Notes under the pieces: generated by a model | Told to the model about the DNA's origin: nothing | Database searches by the model: none | The model's input: the letters and a program-made list of their open reading frames with translations, nothing else | Assembly (NCBI RefSeq): GCF_025151215.1 | Contig: NZ_CP102286.1 | Coordinates: 2,542,001 to 2,606,000, forward strand | Source of the DNA: Parabacteroides merdae ATCC 43184 | Lineage (GTDB): Bacteria > Bacteroidota > Bacteroidia > Bacteroidales > Tannerellaceae | Length of the DNA: 64,000 bases | Direction of reading: 5' to 3' | Translations under genes and position numbers: made by a program | Shown: piece by piece, positions 43,096-51,011 of the stretch | How the letters are laid out: each line of letters starts with the position of its first letter | How positions within the stretch are numbered: the stretch's first letter is position 1

Positions 43096-43704
43096 TTATT
43101 CTATTGCGATTTCGAGATAATTTTTCAACGTGTTAAACACTCTTAGGCGCTTGGCGTAATCCTGCAAACGGGCGAGATTACGGTTCGGCTTTTTCAGATA
43201 AGTACGTATTACTTCCGCGCAAACGTCCAGACCAATCTTGTTCCGATACTTCACCGCATCACAAACACTTCGTTCCATATCAGTAATATGAACTTTATAT
43301 CCCGATATATCCGCATCCATAATCCCAAACTCCAAGTTCTCTTTTTTCCAATAATAAAGTTCTATAGGCAGGACGTGTGGAAGCACTACTTTCCTTTTAT
43401 TGGCAATGGCTATGCAAAAAGCAGGCGGGACTGTCGTAGACACTTGATGATATGTCCAGGCATTGTATAGGCATACAACACCATTCGGTATTATCCTCTC
43501 CACGTCTATCATCGTGTTTAGCAATGCCTCGGGAGCTGCATATACCCCATGACGCAATCTTATCAAATCGCCACGTTCTTTAGCTCGCAACACCTGTTTA
43601 TATTCCGACAGGTGAGATATATCCGTTGTGGATATAGTCCCTCCGAGAGACGCAACTTTATTAATTATATCATTCATATAATCCACCTTAGAAGTTCTTT
43701 TCAC
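43096..43704 (-). CDS. abiEi: AbiEi-type antitoxin (DUF6088-like)
   Basis: A 202-residue antitoxin and likely transcriptional repressor. The N-terminal winged-helix (INKVASLGGTISTTDISHLS through LRAKERGDLIRLRHGVYAAP, about residues 14-60) should bind the promoter; AbiEi proteins repress their own operon this way. The C-terminal part (IMDADISGYKVHITDMERSV) neutralises toxin in known systems. MNDIINKV nine residues in is an alternative start. A frameshifted copy lies at 62642-63249. Confidence 0.87.
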   Translation of the reverse strand: MKRTSKVDYMNDIINKVASLGGTISTTDISHLSEYKQVLRAKERGDLIRLRHGVYAAPEALLNTMIDVERIIPNGVVCLYNAWTYHQVSTTVPPAFCIAIANKRKVVLPHVLPIELYYWKKENLEFGIMDADISGYKVHITDMERSVCDAVKYRNKIGLDVCAEVIRTYLKKPNRNLARLQDYAKRLRVFNTLKNYLEIAIE

Positions 43705-43708
43705 ACTA

Positions 43709-43716
43709 CAAAAATA
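43709..43716 (-). promoter_or_regulatory. -7 box of the AbiE operon
   Basis: TATTTTTG on the minus strand, only 5 bp before the first AbiEi ATG, so the second ATG may be the real start or transcripts are nearly leaderless. The same box precedes the decayed copy at 63254-63261. Downstream inverted sequences are candidates for AbiEi binding. Confidence 0.5.
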
Positions 43717-44068
43717 CGATTATTTTCCGAATAATAGGTAATATTCTACGGTTAATTCGTAAAAACACCGTATAATACTACCAGTATCCGTTTTTCATAT
43801 AAATCATATCTATAGAAGAAGCCCTGTGTCATCTGATGACACTGTTTTTGCTGTCTCGGATATAAAGTGGTTCTAGGAATTACTGCCGGATGATGGAGAA
43901 AATAATCGGGACAGTTCCGGGAAAATGCAGGAATAAACAGGAAAAAGCGAGACTGCCACTCAAAAACAACCCTGAGACAAGTTGGTATATGAAAATTGAT
44001 ATGTACTTACAATGGAGTGCATCTTACTGATAAATCGAATGTACAAGATGTAGTTGAGCAGTCGATTA

Positions 44069-44296
44069 CTATAAATCTATCTTATAGATAAGTCTGCCGG
44101 TGAATTTATCAAGTTCATGGGTAGGCTTTATTTTCATCAAAAGAGAAGATGGCTTGTTCGAAAGTTGGTTGTGTGTTAACTGATGAAATAGCGCATTGTC
44201 AGGATATATACCCAATAGAACGAATTTGACAAGATCAAAGACTATTTTATCGTGAAACTCCGAATAAAGATAAACCAAATATCTCGGGAAAATCAA
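44069..44296 (-). CDS. Small hypothetical protein or gene remnant (75 aa)
   Basis: A 75-residue frame reading MIFPRYLVYLYSEFHDKIVF near its start and PTHELDKFTGRLIYKIDL at its end. The C-terminal half looks like real protein, but the start is uncertain and no family is recognised. It may be the 3' end of a larger lost gene. Confidence 0.3.
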   Translation of the reverse strand: MIFPRYLVYLYSEFHDKIVFDLVKFVLLGIYPDNALFHQLTHNQLSNKPSSLLMKIKPTHELDKFTGRLIYKIDL

Positions 44297-44582
44297 TATT
44301 CTTAATATACTTTCTTGAAAAAAACAGTAAAAGAACAGGCATCATTCCGCAAAATATTACTTTATTCATTTTTACCATTTATTAAATAGTCATATCGTAT
44401 AATAGAAAACACATCATACAACAGTAAACCACATTCCAATATAGAAGCAAAGTTAGTAATATATTTAAATAGGAAAAAGAAAACGAAACAATACGGAAAC
44501 TTGCTTGAAGCAAAAAACACAAAAAAATGATTTTTCACCAATAATACCGTAATCCATGCCAAAATGCCTTGACTGAAATTAG

Positions 44583-44590
44583 TATCTTTG
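44583..44590 (+). promoter_or_regulatory. -7 box of the porin-like gene
   Basis: TATCTTTG matches TAnnTTTG, 28 bp upstream of the ATG at 44619. Confidence 0.55.
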
Positions 44591-44618
44591 TATTATAATG
44601 CTATTTATTTAACATAAA

Positions 44619-45296
44619 ATGAGAAAAGCTATTTATCTGTTATTTTTTTTAGTTTGGTTATGTCCTGCTGCTTGTATGGCTCAAGGTCTCCATTTTGGAT
44701 TGAAAGCCGGTGTGCTTGGAAACAAAGCTGATATTCAAGGTATAAGCAACCGGGTTAAAACAGAGAATATGACTGGTTTTCAAGTAGGTCCCATGCTACA
44801 ATATCAGACCGGTTTCTATGGACTAACCTTGGATTTTTCCCTATTGTATGTACAGCGTGGAGTGAAATTGACAAACACCTCCAATGACGTCAGTGCCGAT
44901 ATCAAGACACAAAGTATCGACATACCCATAGAATTAAAATGGGAAATGGGGTTGTCCGACAACTTTGACTTGTTTTTAGGAATAGGACCTTCTTTTTCCT
45001 TTTTAGTAAATGAGGACAATTGGGGACGCAAACTAGTCCATATAGCCGTAGATGCCATAGACAAGGATCTTTCTTCTATGGGATGGCGTTCCACTGAAGT
45101 CGGTCTGAATCTCGGAGGTGGCGTGAAGATAATGAAACATCTGATGCTGAGCTGCTACTATAACATCGGATTAACGGAATCCGCCAGACACCATATCGGA
45201 GGAGACAAGCATGACGCCATAGACCAGATTTTCGATGGTGATATTTTCAAATCAAGAAACAGATATTGGCAATTGTCCCTTGCTTATATTTTTTAA
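44619..45296 (+). CDS. Outer-membrane beta-barrel protein (PorT/OmpW-like)
   Basis: A 225-residue protein with a signal peptide (MRKAIYLLFFLVWLCPAACM then AQG as cleavage site) and a series of alternating amphipathic strands: LHFGLKAGVLGN, GFQVGPMLQYQ, FYGLTLDFSLLYVQRG, SIDIPIELKWEM, FDLFLGIGPSFSFL, and the C-terminal aromatic strand RYWQLSLAYIF. This matches the small outer-membrane beta-barrel (porin family) proteins of Bacteroidetes, usually 8 strands. The ligand is unknown. Confidence 0.78.
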   Translation: MRKAIYLLFFLVWLCPAACMAQGLHFGLKAGVLGNKADIQGISNRVKTENMTGFQVGPMLQYQTGFYGLTLDFSLLYVQRGVKLTNTSNDVSADIKTQSIDIPIELKWEMGLSDNFDLFLGIGPSFSFLVNEDNWGRKLVHIAVDAIDKDLSSMGWRSTEVGLNLGGGVKIMKHLMLSCYYNIGLTESARHHIGGDKHDAIDQIFDGDIFKSRNRYWQLSLAYIF

Positions 45297-45324
45297 TTAA
45301 GTAAAACAATAAAGTCCTATTTAT

Positions 45325-45513
45325 ATGGAGCATACATCCGCTTTTACTTCCATTATTGATTCGCAGCTTTTACCTATGAGAGTCGGAATTGTATTTTTAA
45401 TGGGATGTTGTATTCTTGCCGCTTACTGTACCAATAAGCGCAAGAATATTGAAAAGAAAGAATATCCAATGCTTCTCAAAGGCTACCCGGAACATTGTAA
45501 AGGAAGGCTATAA
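45325..45513 (+). CDS. Small membrane protein (62 aa), low certainty
   Basis: A 62-residue frame 28 bp after the beta-barrel gene: one membrane helix (MRVGIVFLMGCCILAAYC, about residues 18-35) followed by a basic tail NKRKNIEKKEYPMLLKGYP. It could be a real small protein in the same transcript or the damaged start of the lipoprotein gene that follows. Confidence 0.4.
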   Translation: MEHTSAFTSIIDSQLLPMRVGIVFLMGCCILAAYCTNKRKNIEKKEYPMLLKGYPEHCKGRL

Positions 45514-45554
45514 AGGTAAAATATACAATTCTGGTAACTTTTAGACTCTACAAA

Positions 45555-46475
45555 TGACAATCATAAAATATTTACTCTTTACATCATTAGTACTATTTAA
45601 TTCTTGTCATTCTTACCCTTCCAAGAATGGACAAGATGATAAAACAGACGGCATTCGTTTGTAAGAGGAATTATGCTCTTTATGTAGACAGCATTATTAA
45701 ATCCGATACCACCCTGCAACAGCGTTTTCATTGTTTAGAGGCGATGTTGGGCACGAATAAAGTATCTGTTTATTCCAGATATACCGACAGCCCCTTTTGA
45801 AATCAGCATTCAAAAAAGACGTTTTTGATTCTCCGTTATGAGAATTAGATATTATATCAGATATCACATTTAGTCCTGAAATCATTCCAATAAATAAAAA
45901 TTCTTTCGAACGGCCTGTAAATATAGTACTGAGTCCTATACCACGGGATATTCCGCAAGGAGAAGCCTTAAATTCTGATTCTCTATCATTACGAACTGAA
46001 TATGACTATCATCCTTTATCGGTAACAGGATACTATTGAAGTATTATTAATGAACAATTCACAGCATTTTCAAGAAATGTTCAGACGAAAAGTTGTTAAT
46101 TATTCGGCAGTCAATCATGGAAGAGTTCAGCCAGCAACACCTTTTACGGCACCTGCATTCTTGGATACTCTGCAAATATCTATGAAAACAGACAAAGCTT
46201 TTTATCCGATAGACACAAAAAGCGTGTCGATGAGTCTGAATAATAATAATTCCAAAGTCCTGTTTTTGGGAGAGGATTATATGGTAGCACGTAAAGAAGA
46301 CAATCAATGGCTACTACTGAATGGCAACAATGCATGGACTGATATAGGTATTGAAGTTAGACAAGGGAAAAAATATCAATTTGCAGCAAATCTTTATCCC
46401 CTTTTTAATGACAACAAGCCTGGATATTATAGGGTGTATAAGGAAATAGTTTTTTATAATTCTAAAGAAAAATAG
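45555..46475 (+). pseudogene. Decayed lipoprotein gene with C-terminal Ig-like domain
   Basis: The first ATG (45555) reads MTIIKYLLFTSLVLFNSCHS, a clear lipoprotein signal with lipobox FNSC, but stops at 45661. Open pieces continue in shifted frames: KRNYALYVDSIIKSDTTLQQ then RFHCLEAMLGTNKVSVYSRY, and PEIIPINKNSFERPVNIVLS then RDIPQGEALNSDSLSLRTEY, each broken by stops. From 46050 an open frame of 141 residues (below) looks like the last domain. At least two frameshifts and two stops are needed to explain it. Confidence 0.65.
46050..46475 (+). CDS. Ig-like-domain protein, probable surviving 3' part of the decayed lipoprotein gene
   Basis: A 141-residue frame without signal peptide. The region from KAFYPIDTKSVSMSLNNNNS through VLFLGEDYMVARKEDNQWLL to PGYYRVYKEIVFYNSKEK resembles the small bacterial Ig-like domain (Big_14-like pattern, from memory) found in Bacteroidetes lipoproteins. 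Because it directly follows decayed lipoprotein sequence in the same orientation, it is probably the C-terminal domain of that former protein rather than an independent gene. Confidence 0.5.
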   Translation: MNNSQHFQEMFRRKVVNYSAVNHGRVQPATPFTAPAFLDTLQISMKTDKAFYPIDTKSVSMSLNNNNSKVLFLGEDYMVARKEDNQWLLLNGNNAWTDIGIEVRQGKKYQFAANLYPLFNDNKPGYYRVYKEIVFYNSKEK

Positions 46476-46846
46476 TTTATGGTAGCGGTATTCCGAATAA
46501 ATTAGGGATAAAGGAATTGGATACAGTTTTCGCTCATTAGATTTTTAAATTCAAATAAGATTTTTTTAAACCTAACAAGGGACATTCAGTAAAAAGATCG
46601 CAAAAGGATTCTGTATGTATAGTCAATCCGAATAAATAAACAAAAAAACTTCTGTATAACGAATAAAAGAGGCTGTGTCGTGTAACATGTTACGATACAA
46701 CCTCTTTCACTATATTTTTTGAAAGGTTCTGTAACACTTTCAAACAGATAATTCTAACTACCGATAATCATTCATCGATCCAAATACGCCCAAAATCAAA
46801 CTATAGAAACAGACTATCTTCGCTAATATTGGATAAGACGAGATTT
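46476..46846. other. Intergenic region with terminator and a short repeat
   Basis: No gene is seen. It holds GGGACATTCAGTAAA at 46579-46593, which recurs at 61189-61203, and the strong hairpin at 46666-46707. Confidence 0.5.
46666..46707. terminator. Bidirectional intrinsic terminator
   Basis: AAAGAGGCTGTGTCGTGTAA and its near-complement TTACGATACAACCTCTTT form a stem of about 17 bp with A/T runs on both sides. It can end transcription of the PHP gene from the right and of plus-strand genes from the left. Confidence 0.75.
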
Positions 46847-48667
46847 CTATTCAACAAAAAGACATGAGGCAGAGACAGTTTCCCCATAGGTTTGTTTAGG
46901 ACAAATCCACTCCATCAGCAAATACTCGCCACTATACCCGTCAAAGTAACGAAGCTTCAAAGGATGACACCCTTTTTCTAGATAGACAAACCCATTTGCT
47001 TCCACATAGCCGACAGCCCGATCATTGTCAACTACACGAACGCCTCCAATAAACAGGTCCGAACCGTCATTACTTTTCAAGGAGAAACCATAAGCTCCTG
47101 AAACAGGGACGGACAAAAAGCTTTCATACACATAGCCAAAATGATCCTCGTTTCTGAAATCATCCTCAAATTCTAAATAAGATTTCACTCCCTTTGCCTT
47201 CATTTCACCAATCTTCTCCAAATCACTCACAGATTTGAAGTTACCTTCATAATAGCGATAAGATACCCCCTGTCGCCTTCCTTTACATTTGATAGCACGT
47301 GAGAAACCGATATAACGTTCATATACACGACTGGGCTTTCCATCCTTATAGGTACAAGCTTTCAATTTACAAGGAGCATCCAGTATGATCGCACCTTCAC
47401 AACGGGAAGCACTACCAAATTCAGGCTCAGTTCCATCCAGTGTATAATAGGTATCACCTTCACCGCAAGACAAAACTATTGACAAGCCTTCTTTGACAAA
47501 CGAGACCTTCCGCTCATCAACATATGGCATTTCTGGCATTTCCTTTGAAGCCAACAGATAGGACACTGGTATTTCTAGACGTTCAGTAGACGAGATATAC
47601 ATATTTGTCACACGGAAAGGCTGTGTCAATTGAGAAAGAGGACGAGTCATATCACAAACAGCATGTGCCGGAATACGAATACGATCACTTAAAACGCCGT
47701 TATCTAATAGATAAGGAATATCACTTTCATTCAATAGACGGACATGGAACTTTCCATTCCTTTCCTCATAAGAAAGTACTTTCAACGAAGAACGTAAAAA
47801 CAATTTCAACATGTTCTCTTTTCCTGCCAATTTCTGATCAGCATAGGCGATTGAACGACCCGCATAAAGGGCCTCCTTAATGCTTTCTGGCGTATTTTCT
47901 TTTGCAAAAACAAACGTCAATGTACGGAATTTCTTTTTCAAGTCAAACAGGAAATCCATTGGATAATGAGCATCCGTTGCTCCAATATAAGCCAAGTTAT
48001 ACTGGTCTGCATAATCGATAGCACGCGGATAAAACTCTTCGTTATTGAATATCTCAATACCCTGAATCCGCTTTTGCTCGATATGACGAACAATATAAGC
48101 AGGCAATTCGCTGTTCTTATCTGGCCACCCAGGATGATTCGTTGTAATGTAAGCGCCCTCCGCAGCAGCTTTTTCAATCAGGCTGTCAGCTTCAGTCTCT
48201 GAAAAATTTCTTTTTTTCGGCATATAGTCATTACAGTCTTTGATAAAAAGGACATTCAAGTGTCCAACAGGATCGCTCCCTGTAATCTCCAACCCCTTTA
48301 TCAGCGTAATTCCTTTACTTTCAGCCATTGGGAAGGCTTTATTGTAAGAGACATTACAATCCTTCGTTTCCGTGTGAGAACGAGGCACTGGCTGATGATC
48401 TGTGATTGAAATAGCGTCTAGTCCTTCAGCCCAAGCCTCCAATACACGCATTTCAGGAGTGACATGTCCATCCGAATAATAGGTATGCAAATGGAAATCA
48501 CATTTCAGAGTTTTATATCCTGGCAAATCTGGCACTGCAATGTGTTTCGGATTAAAAGCACGAGAGGAAGAATATCCCTCCAGCAGTTGATACTGTACAT
48601 TTTCATTTTGTGCGGACAAAGAGACACCCCACAATGTACATCCTAATATAAATACAGACTTCTTCAT
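46847..48667 (-). CDS. Exported PHP-domain phosphoesterase with PA14 domain
   Basis: A 606-residue protein with signal peptide (MKKSVFILGCTLWGVSLSAQ). The PHP metal-dependent phosphoesterase domain spans about residues 55-290: motif I CDFHLHTYYSDG, motif II ITDHQP, the Glu in GLEITGSDP, TTNHPGW, and motif IV GATDAHYP all keep their ligands. Residues about 395-455 (GDTYYTLDGTEP) form a chitobiase-like C-terminal beta-sandwich, and 465-605 a PA14 carbohydrate-binding domain (GYVYESFLSVPVSGAYGF and FIGGVRV). It probably cleaves a phosphorylated sugar or similar ligand in the periplasm or at the surface. It is transcribed towards the terminator, on the same strand as the SusC/D genes. Confidence 0.85.
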   Translation of the reverse strand: MKKSVFILGCTLWGVSLSAQNENVQYQLLEGYSSSRAFNPKHIAVPDLPGYKTLKCDFHLHTYYSDGHVTPEMRVLEAWAEGLDAISITDHQPVPRSHTETKDCNVSYNKAFPMAESKGITLIKGLEITGSDPVGHLNVLFIKDCNDYMPKKRNFSETEADSLIEKAAAEGAYITTNHPGWPDKNSELPAYIVRHIEQKRIQGIEIFNNEEFYPRAIDYADQYNLAYIGATDAHYPMDFLFDLKKKFRTLTFVFAKENTPESIKEALYAGRSIAYADQKLAGKENMLKLFLRSSLKVLSYEERNGKFHVRLLNESDIPYLLDNGVLSDRIRIPAHAVCDMTRPLSQLTQPFRVTNMYISSTERLEIPVSYLLASKEMPEMPYVDERKVSFVKEGLSIVLSCGEGDTYYTLDGTEPEFGSASRCEGAIILDAPCKLKACTYKDGKPSRVYERYIGFSRAIKCKGRRQGVSYRYYEGNFKSVSDLEKIGEMKAKGVKSYLEFEDDFRNEDHFGYVYESFLSVPVSGAYGFSLKSNDGSDLFIGGVRVVDNDRAVGYVEANGFVYLEKGCHPLKLRYFDGYSGEYLLMEWICPKQTYGETVSASCLFVE

Positions 48668-48747
48668 TTATTGATAATAAAAATTTATAGATAAAAAATA
48701 ATTTCCTGATTTTTGAAAAATTGTCACGAACATAAATAATAACGTTT

Positions 48748-49045
48748 CTATCCAGGAACGTTAGCGCTCACATTCTTAAATGTTCTATTGTGCACATCAT
48801 CAAGGACAATCGCAGGACGATAGTCTTTTTCTTTTGCGGACAACTTCACATTTTGTTACACCTAATTTCAGATAGATCAAGCCTGTCACAAAATCACCAA
48901 GAGTAAACGCAACACGACCTCCGCCCTGTTCATGGGAGAAATCAATAACTTTCTGAATTGTCGCCACATTCAACGTAATTCCATCCGCTTTCGCCCCAAA
49001 GTCTCTCACTAAAAAATCTTTTGTCCTGAACAAAAAACTCTGCAA
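48748..49045 (-). pseudogene. Remnant of a family 28 glycoside hydrolase gene
   Basis: The first 60 residues (FLVRDFGAKADGITLNVATI, then DFSHEQGGGRVAFTLGDFVT and GLIYLKLGVT) match the N-terminal pectate-lyase/GH28 opening. The frame then shifts; in the next frame KDYRPAIVLDDVHNRTFKNV and SANVPG, then a stop, resemble a late GH28 segment. The catalytic core between them is deleted, so the gene is inactive. It shows that the locus once had a polygalacturonase-like enzyme. Confidence 0.6.
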
Positions 49046-49538
49046 AAGAAAAAAAGAGACAACTCAATTGAATTGTTTTCCAAATTATTTCCATATCATT
49101 ATATATTATTCAATGGCATTAGTAACATTACAGCCAAAATTATCCACAATATTCCACAGTTCGCCTTATCCTTTTGATACTAATCATTACATTTCTGGCA
49201 AAAAGAGACCTCCTTCATGTCTATATCGAATGACATAAGCGAAACAAGCAAGTACCAATTATATGCCGTCACCCAATCCCCAAAATAGGAAACCACTCTA
49301 CCGATGTCTAAAGAGGCGGATCTTATAACCGCATTTTTCTCTCTATGTCTGCCATTTCAGCATCAATGCTGCAAAGGACAAAGAAATGAGTGTTTGTCAA
49401 TTACAAAGTTCCATATTTGCCTTCTTCATTGAAACGAAACTCCTGAACAGAGCCATATTATTCACTACAAGAAATTTTCTCCGAAGCAAGCACGGCATTT
49501 ACAACTATATTCGCCCAAACACTCCACCGATTCACTTA
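49046..49538. other. Gap with probable decayed coding sequence
   Basis: No intact gene. The minus strand has a short open piece around 49180-49340 reading GRVVSYFGDWVTAYNWYLL that may be the remains of another enzyme gene; no family can be assigned. Confidence 0.35.
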
Positions 49539-51011
49539 TCACCTCAAATTTGATTTCTTTCCGCTTCTCAAACAACCGGCTAGCCGACAGGCGTCCACTG
49601 TGACTGCTGACCGCATCAATTCCGGTATATTATACGAAAACATTAACGCGTCATAGTAGGTTAAAGGATCCTTCTGGGGCAGCAAAAACGGTTTATGCCC
49701 CACCCCTTCCGAATCAACATAGCCAATAAAAAGACGTGTATAAAGTCCATCAATCCGCCTGCTGCTGAACACCATCCAACGACCATTACCGCTCCAAGAA
49801 TGATAGCTCTCCGCCTCTTCCGAATTGAAAACATCCAAAGGATATTTTCTGGAAGTAAGCAAATCAAGCATATACAGGTCAGCTTCCTTATGCCAAATAG
49901 AAAAATTACCAAAATCATGAAGTGTAAAAGCCAAGAAACGTCCGTCAGGAGACAAACGCGGAAAAGAAACACTTTGTCCTTCCATACGCGCGTTGTAAAG
50001 CGTGTCGACAACTTCTCCCAAACGTTCGTTTTGGAAATCGAACGCTATCCGGCAAAGACTGTATTTCACTTGCCTGCAATTCTGGGGCAGCGAATCGACC
50101 GCAACCGCTGAACAAAAATATAAAAAATGCCCATCCGGTGAAAAAGTCGGAAATGTTTCAAAAGCACAAGTAGATCGTAACAAAGGAGAAGTCATTATTT
50201 TATGATCTTTCACACTATATATCACCACATCCGAGGCTGTATCATAGACCTCCACCCTATCGGGATCATGGCTATAGAAATTTTGGCGAGTCTTGTTCAT
50301 GGAAAAAGCAATATAATCACCCGAAGGATGCCAATACGGATAAACAAAAGAACCCATTTGCTCTGTTTGCACATCTAGCTTTTCAACCAAACCGTCCTGC
50401 AGAATCAACGTACCAGCCAAATCCGCACGCGCATGGAACATCATACGTGACGGATCACGCTCACAATAGGCATGACAGTTCACGCAATTACCTTTTGTCA
50501 GACGATTTTCCAAAATAGGACGTTGTTCATAATCAGAAAGGTCACGCTGGTAGATTCCCATTTCCCTCCAACCTTCGTATCCAGGAGGAACTAATCGATA
50601 AGAAAGATAAGAATCTATTGAATCTGGGGCTATATAGATTGAAAAAGAGCGGTAACGCTTCCACTGATCCGACTGATACGCTAAAACAGTCAGACGAAGC
50701 GAGTCACCAGCGTATCGACCCATCCAATCCTTCCAATCGGAAACCGGAAATGAAAAAAGCCCTCGTCTGCCCTCCATCTGCATCAGCTCATGCCCTGCCA
50801 CTTCAACGACCAACCGGCAAGGTTCATTCCCTAAATAGGAGAAATTCAATGGGGCGATATTCATCGGAACCGTCACACCCTTATAATCCGGAAATATATC
50901 AGGGTCAGCCTCCAACACTCCTTGTATTTGTACGGGTCTGTTTCCACTACAGGCTCCAAACAACAGTCCTGCAAGCAGACATATCATCCAATTAATCTTT
51001 GTTTCCATCAT
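49539..51011 (-). CDS. Lipoprotein with CxxCH motif and TolB/PD40 beta-propeller
   Basis: A 490-residue lipoprotein (lipobox LLFGAC, about residue 20). After an N-terminal beta domain a single NCVNCH motif (about residues 175-180) offers a possible c-type heme site. The rest is a PD40/TolB-like propeller with repeats such as YWHPSGDYIAFSMN, TFSPDGHFLYFCS, RLSPDGRFLAFT and WSGNGRWMVFSS. Similar proteins accompany SusC/D and DUF6057 genes in Bacteroidetes. Its start overlaps the DUF6057 stop by 4 bp, so the two products are translationally coupled and probably work together at the membrane. Confidence 0.78.
   Translation of the reverse strand: MMETKINWMICLLAGLLFGACSGNRPVQIQGVLEADPDIFPDYKGVTVPMNIAPLNFSYLGNEPCRLVVEVAGHELMQMEGRRGLFSFPVSDWKDWMGRYAGDSLRLTVLAYQSDQWKRYRSFSIYIAPDSIDSYLSYRLVPPGYEGWREMGIYQRDLSDYEQRPILENRLTKGNCVNCHAYCERDPSRMMFHARADLAGTLILQDGLVEKLDVQTEQMGSFVYPYWHPSGDYIAFSMNKTRQNFYSHDPDRVEVYDTASDVVIYSVKDHKIMTSPLLRSTCAFETFPTFSPDGHFLYFCSAVAVDSLPQNCRQVKYSLCRIAFDFQNERLGEVVDTLYNARMEGQSVSFPRLSPDGRFLAFTLHDFGNFSIWHKEADLYMLDLLTSRKYPLDVFNSEEAESYHSWSGNGRWMVFSSRRIDGLYTRLFIGYVDSEGVGHKPFLLPQKDPLTYYDALMFSYNIPELMRSAVTVDACRLAGCLRSGKKSNLR

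Larger units (their letters stand above)
42699..43839. repeat. Direct repeat, left copy (AbiE locus)
   Basis: These 1141 bp recur almost identically at 62245-63385 in the same orientation, with scattered substitutions and three visible one-base indels. The repeat runs from inside AbiEii to about 130 bp upstream of AbiEi. The two copies enclose about 18.4 kb. Confidence 0.88.
43840..44618. other. Sparse region between AbiE and the porin-like gene
   Basis: No strong gene is seen. A small minus-strand open frame at 44069-44296 is listed separately. The first 50 bases keep weak similarity to sequence beyond the right AbiE copy (AAGTGGTTCT here, AAGCGGTTCT there), so the duplication once extended a little further. 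Confidence 0.4.

Noticed and set aside
42216-43704. AbiE genes as part of the same integrative element as the left block
   Set aside because: They are separated from it by tRNA-Phe and 16 kb of core genes, and have their own att-like scar, so a separate origin is more likely.
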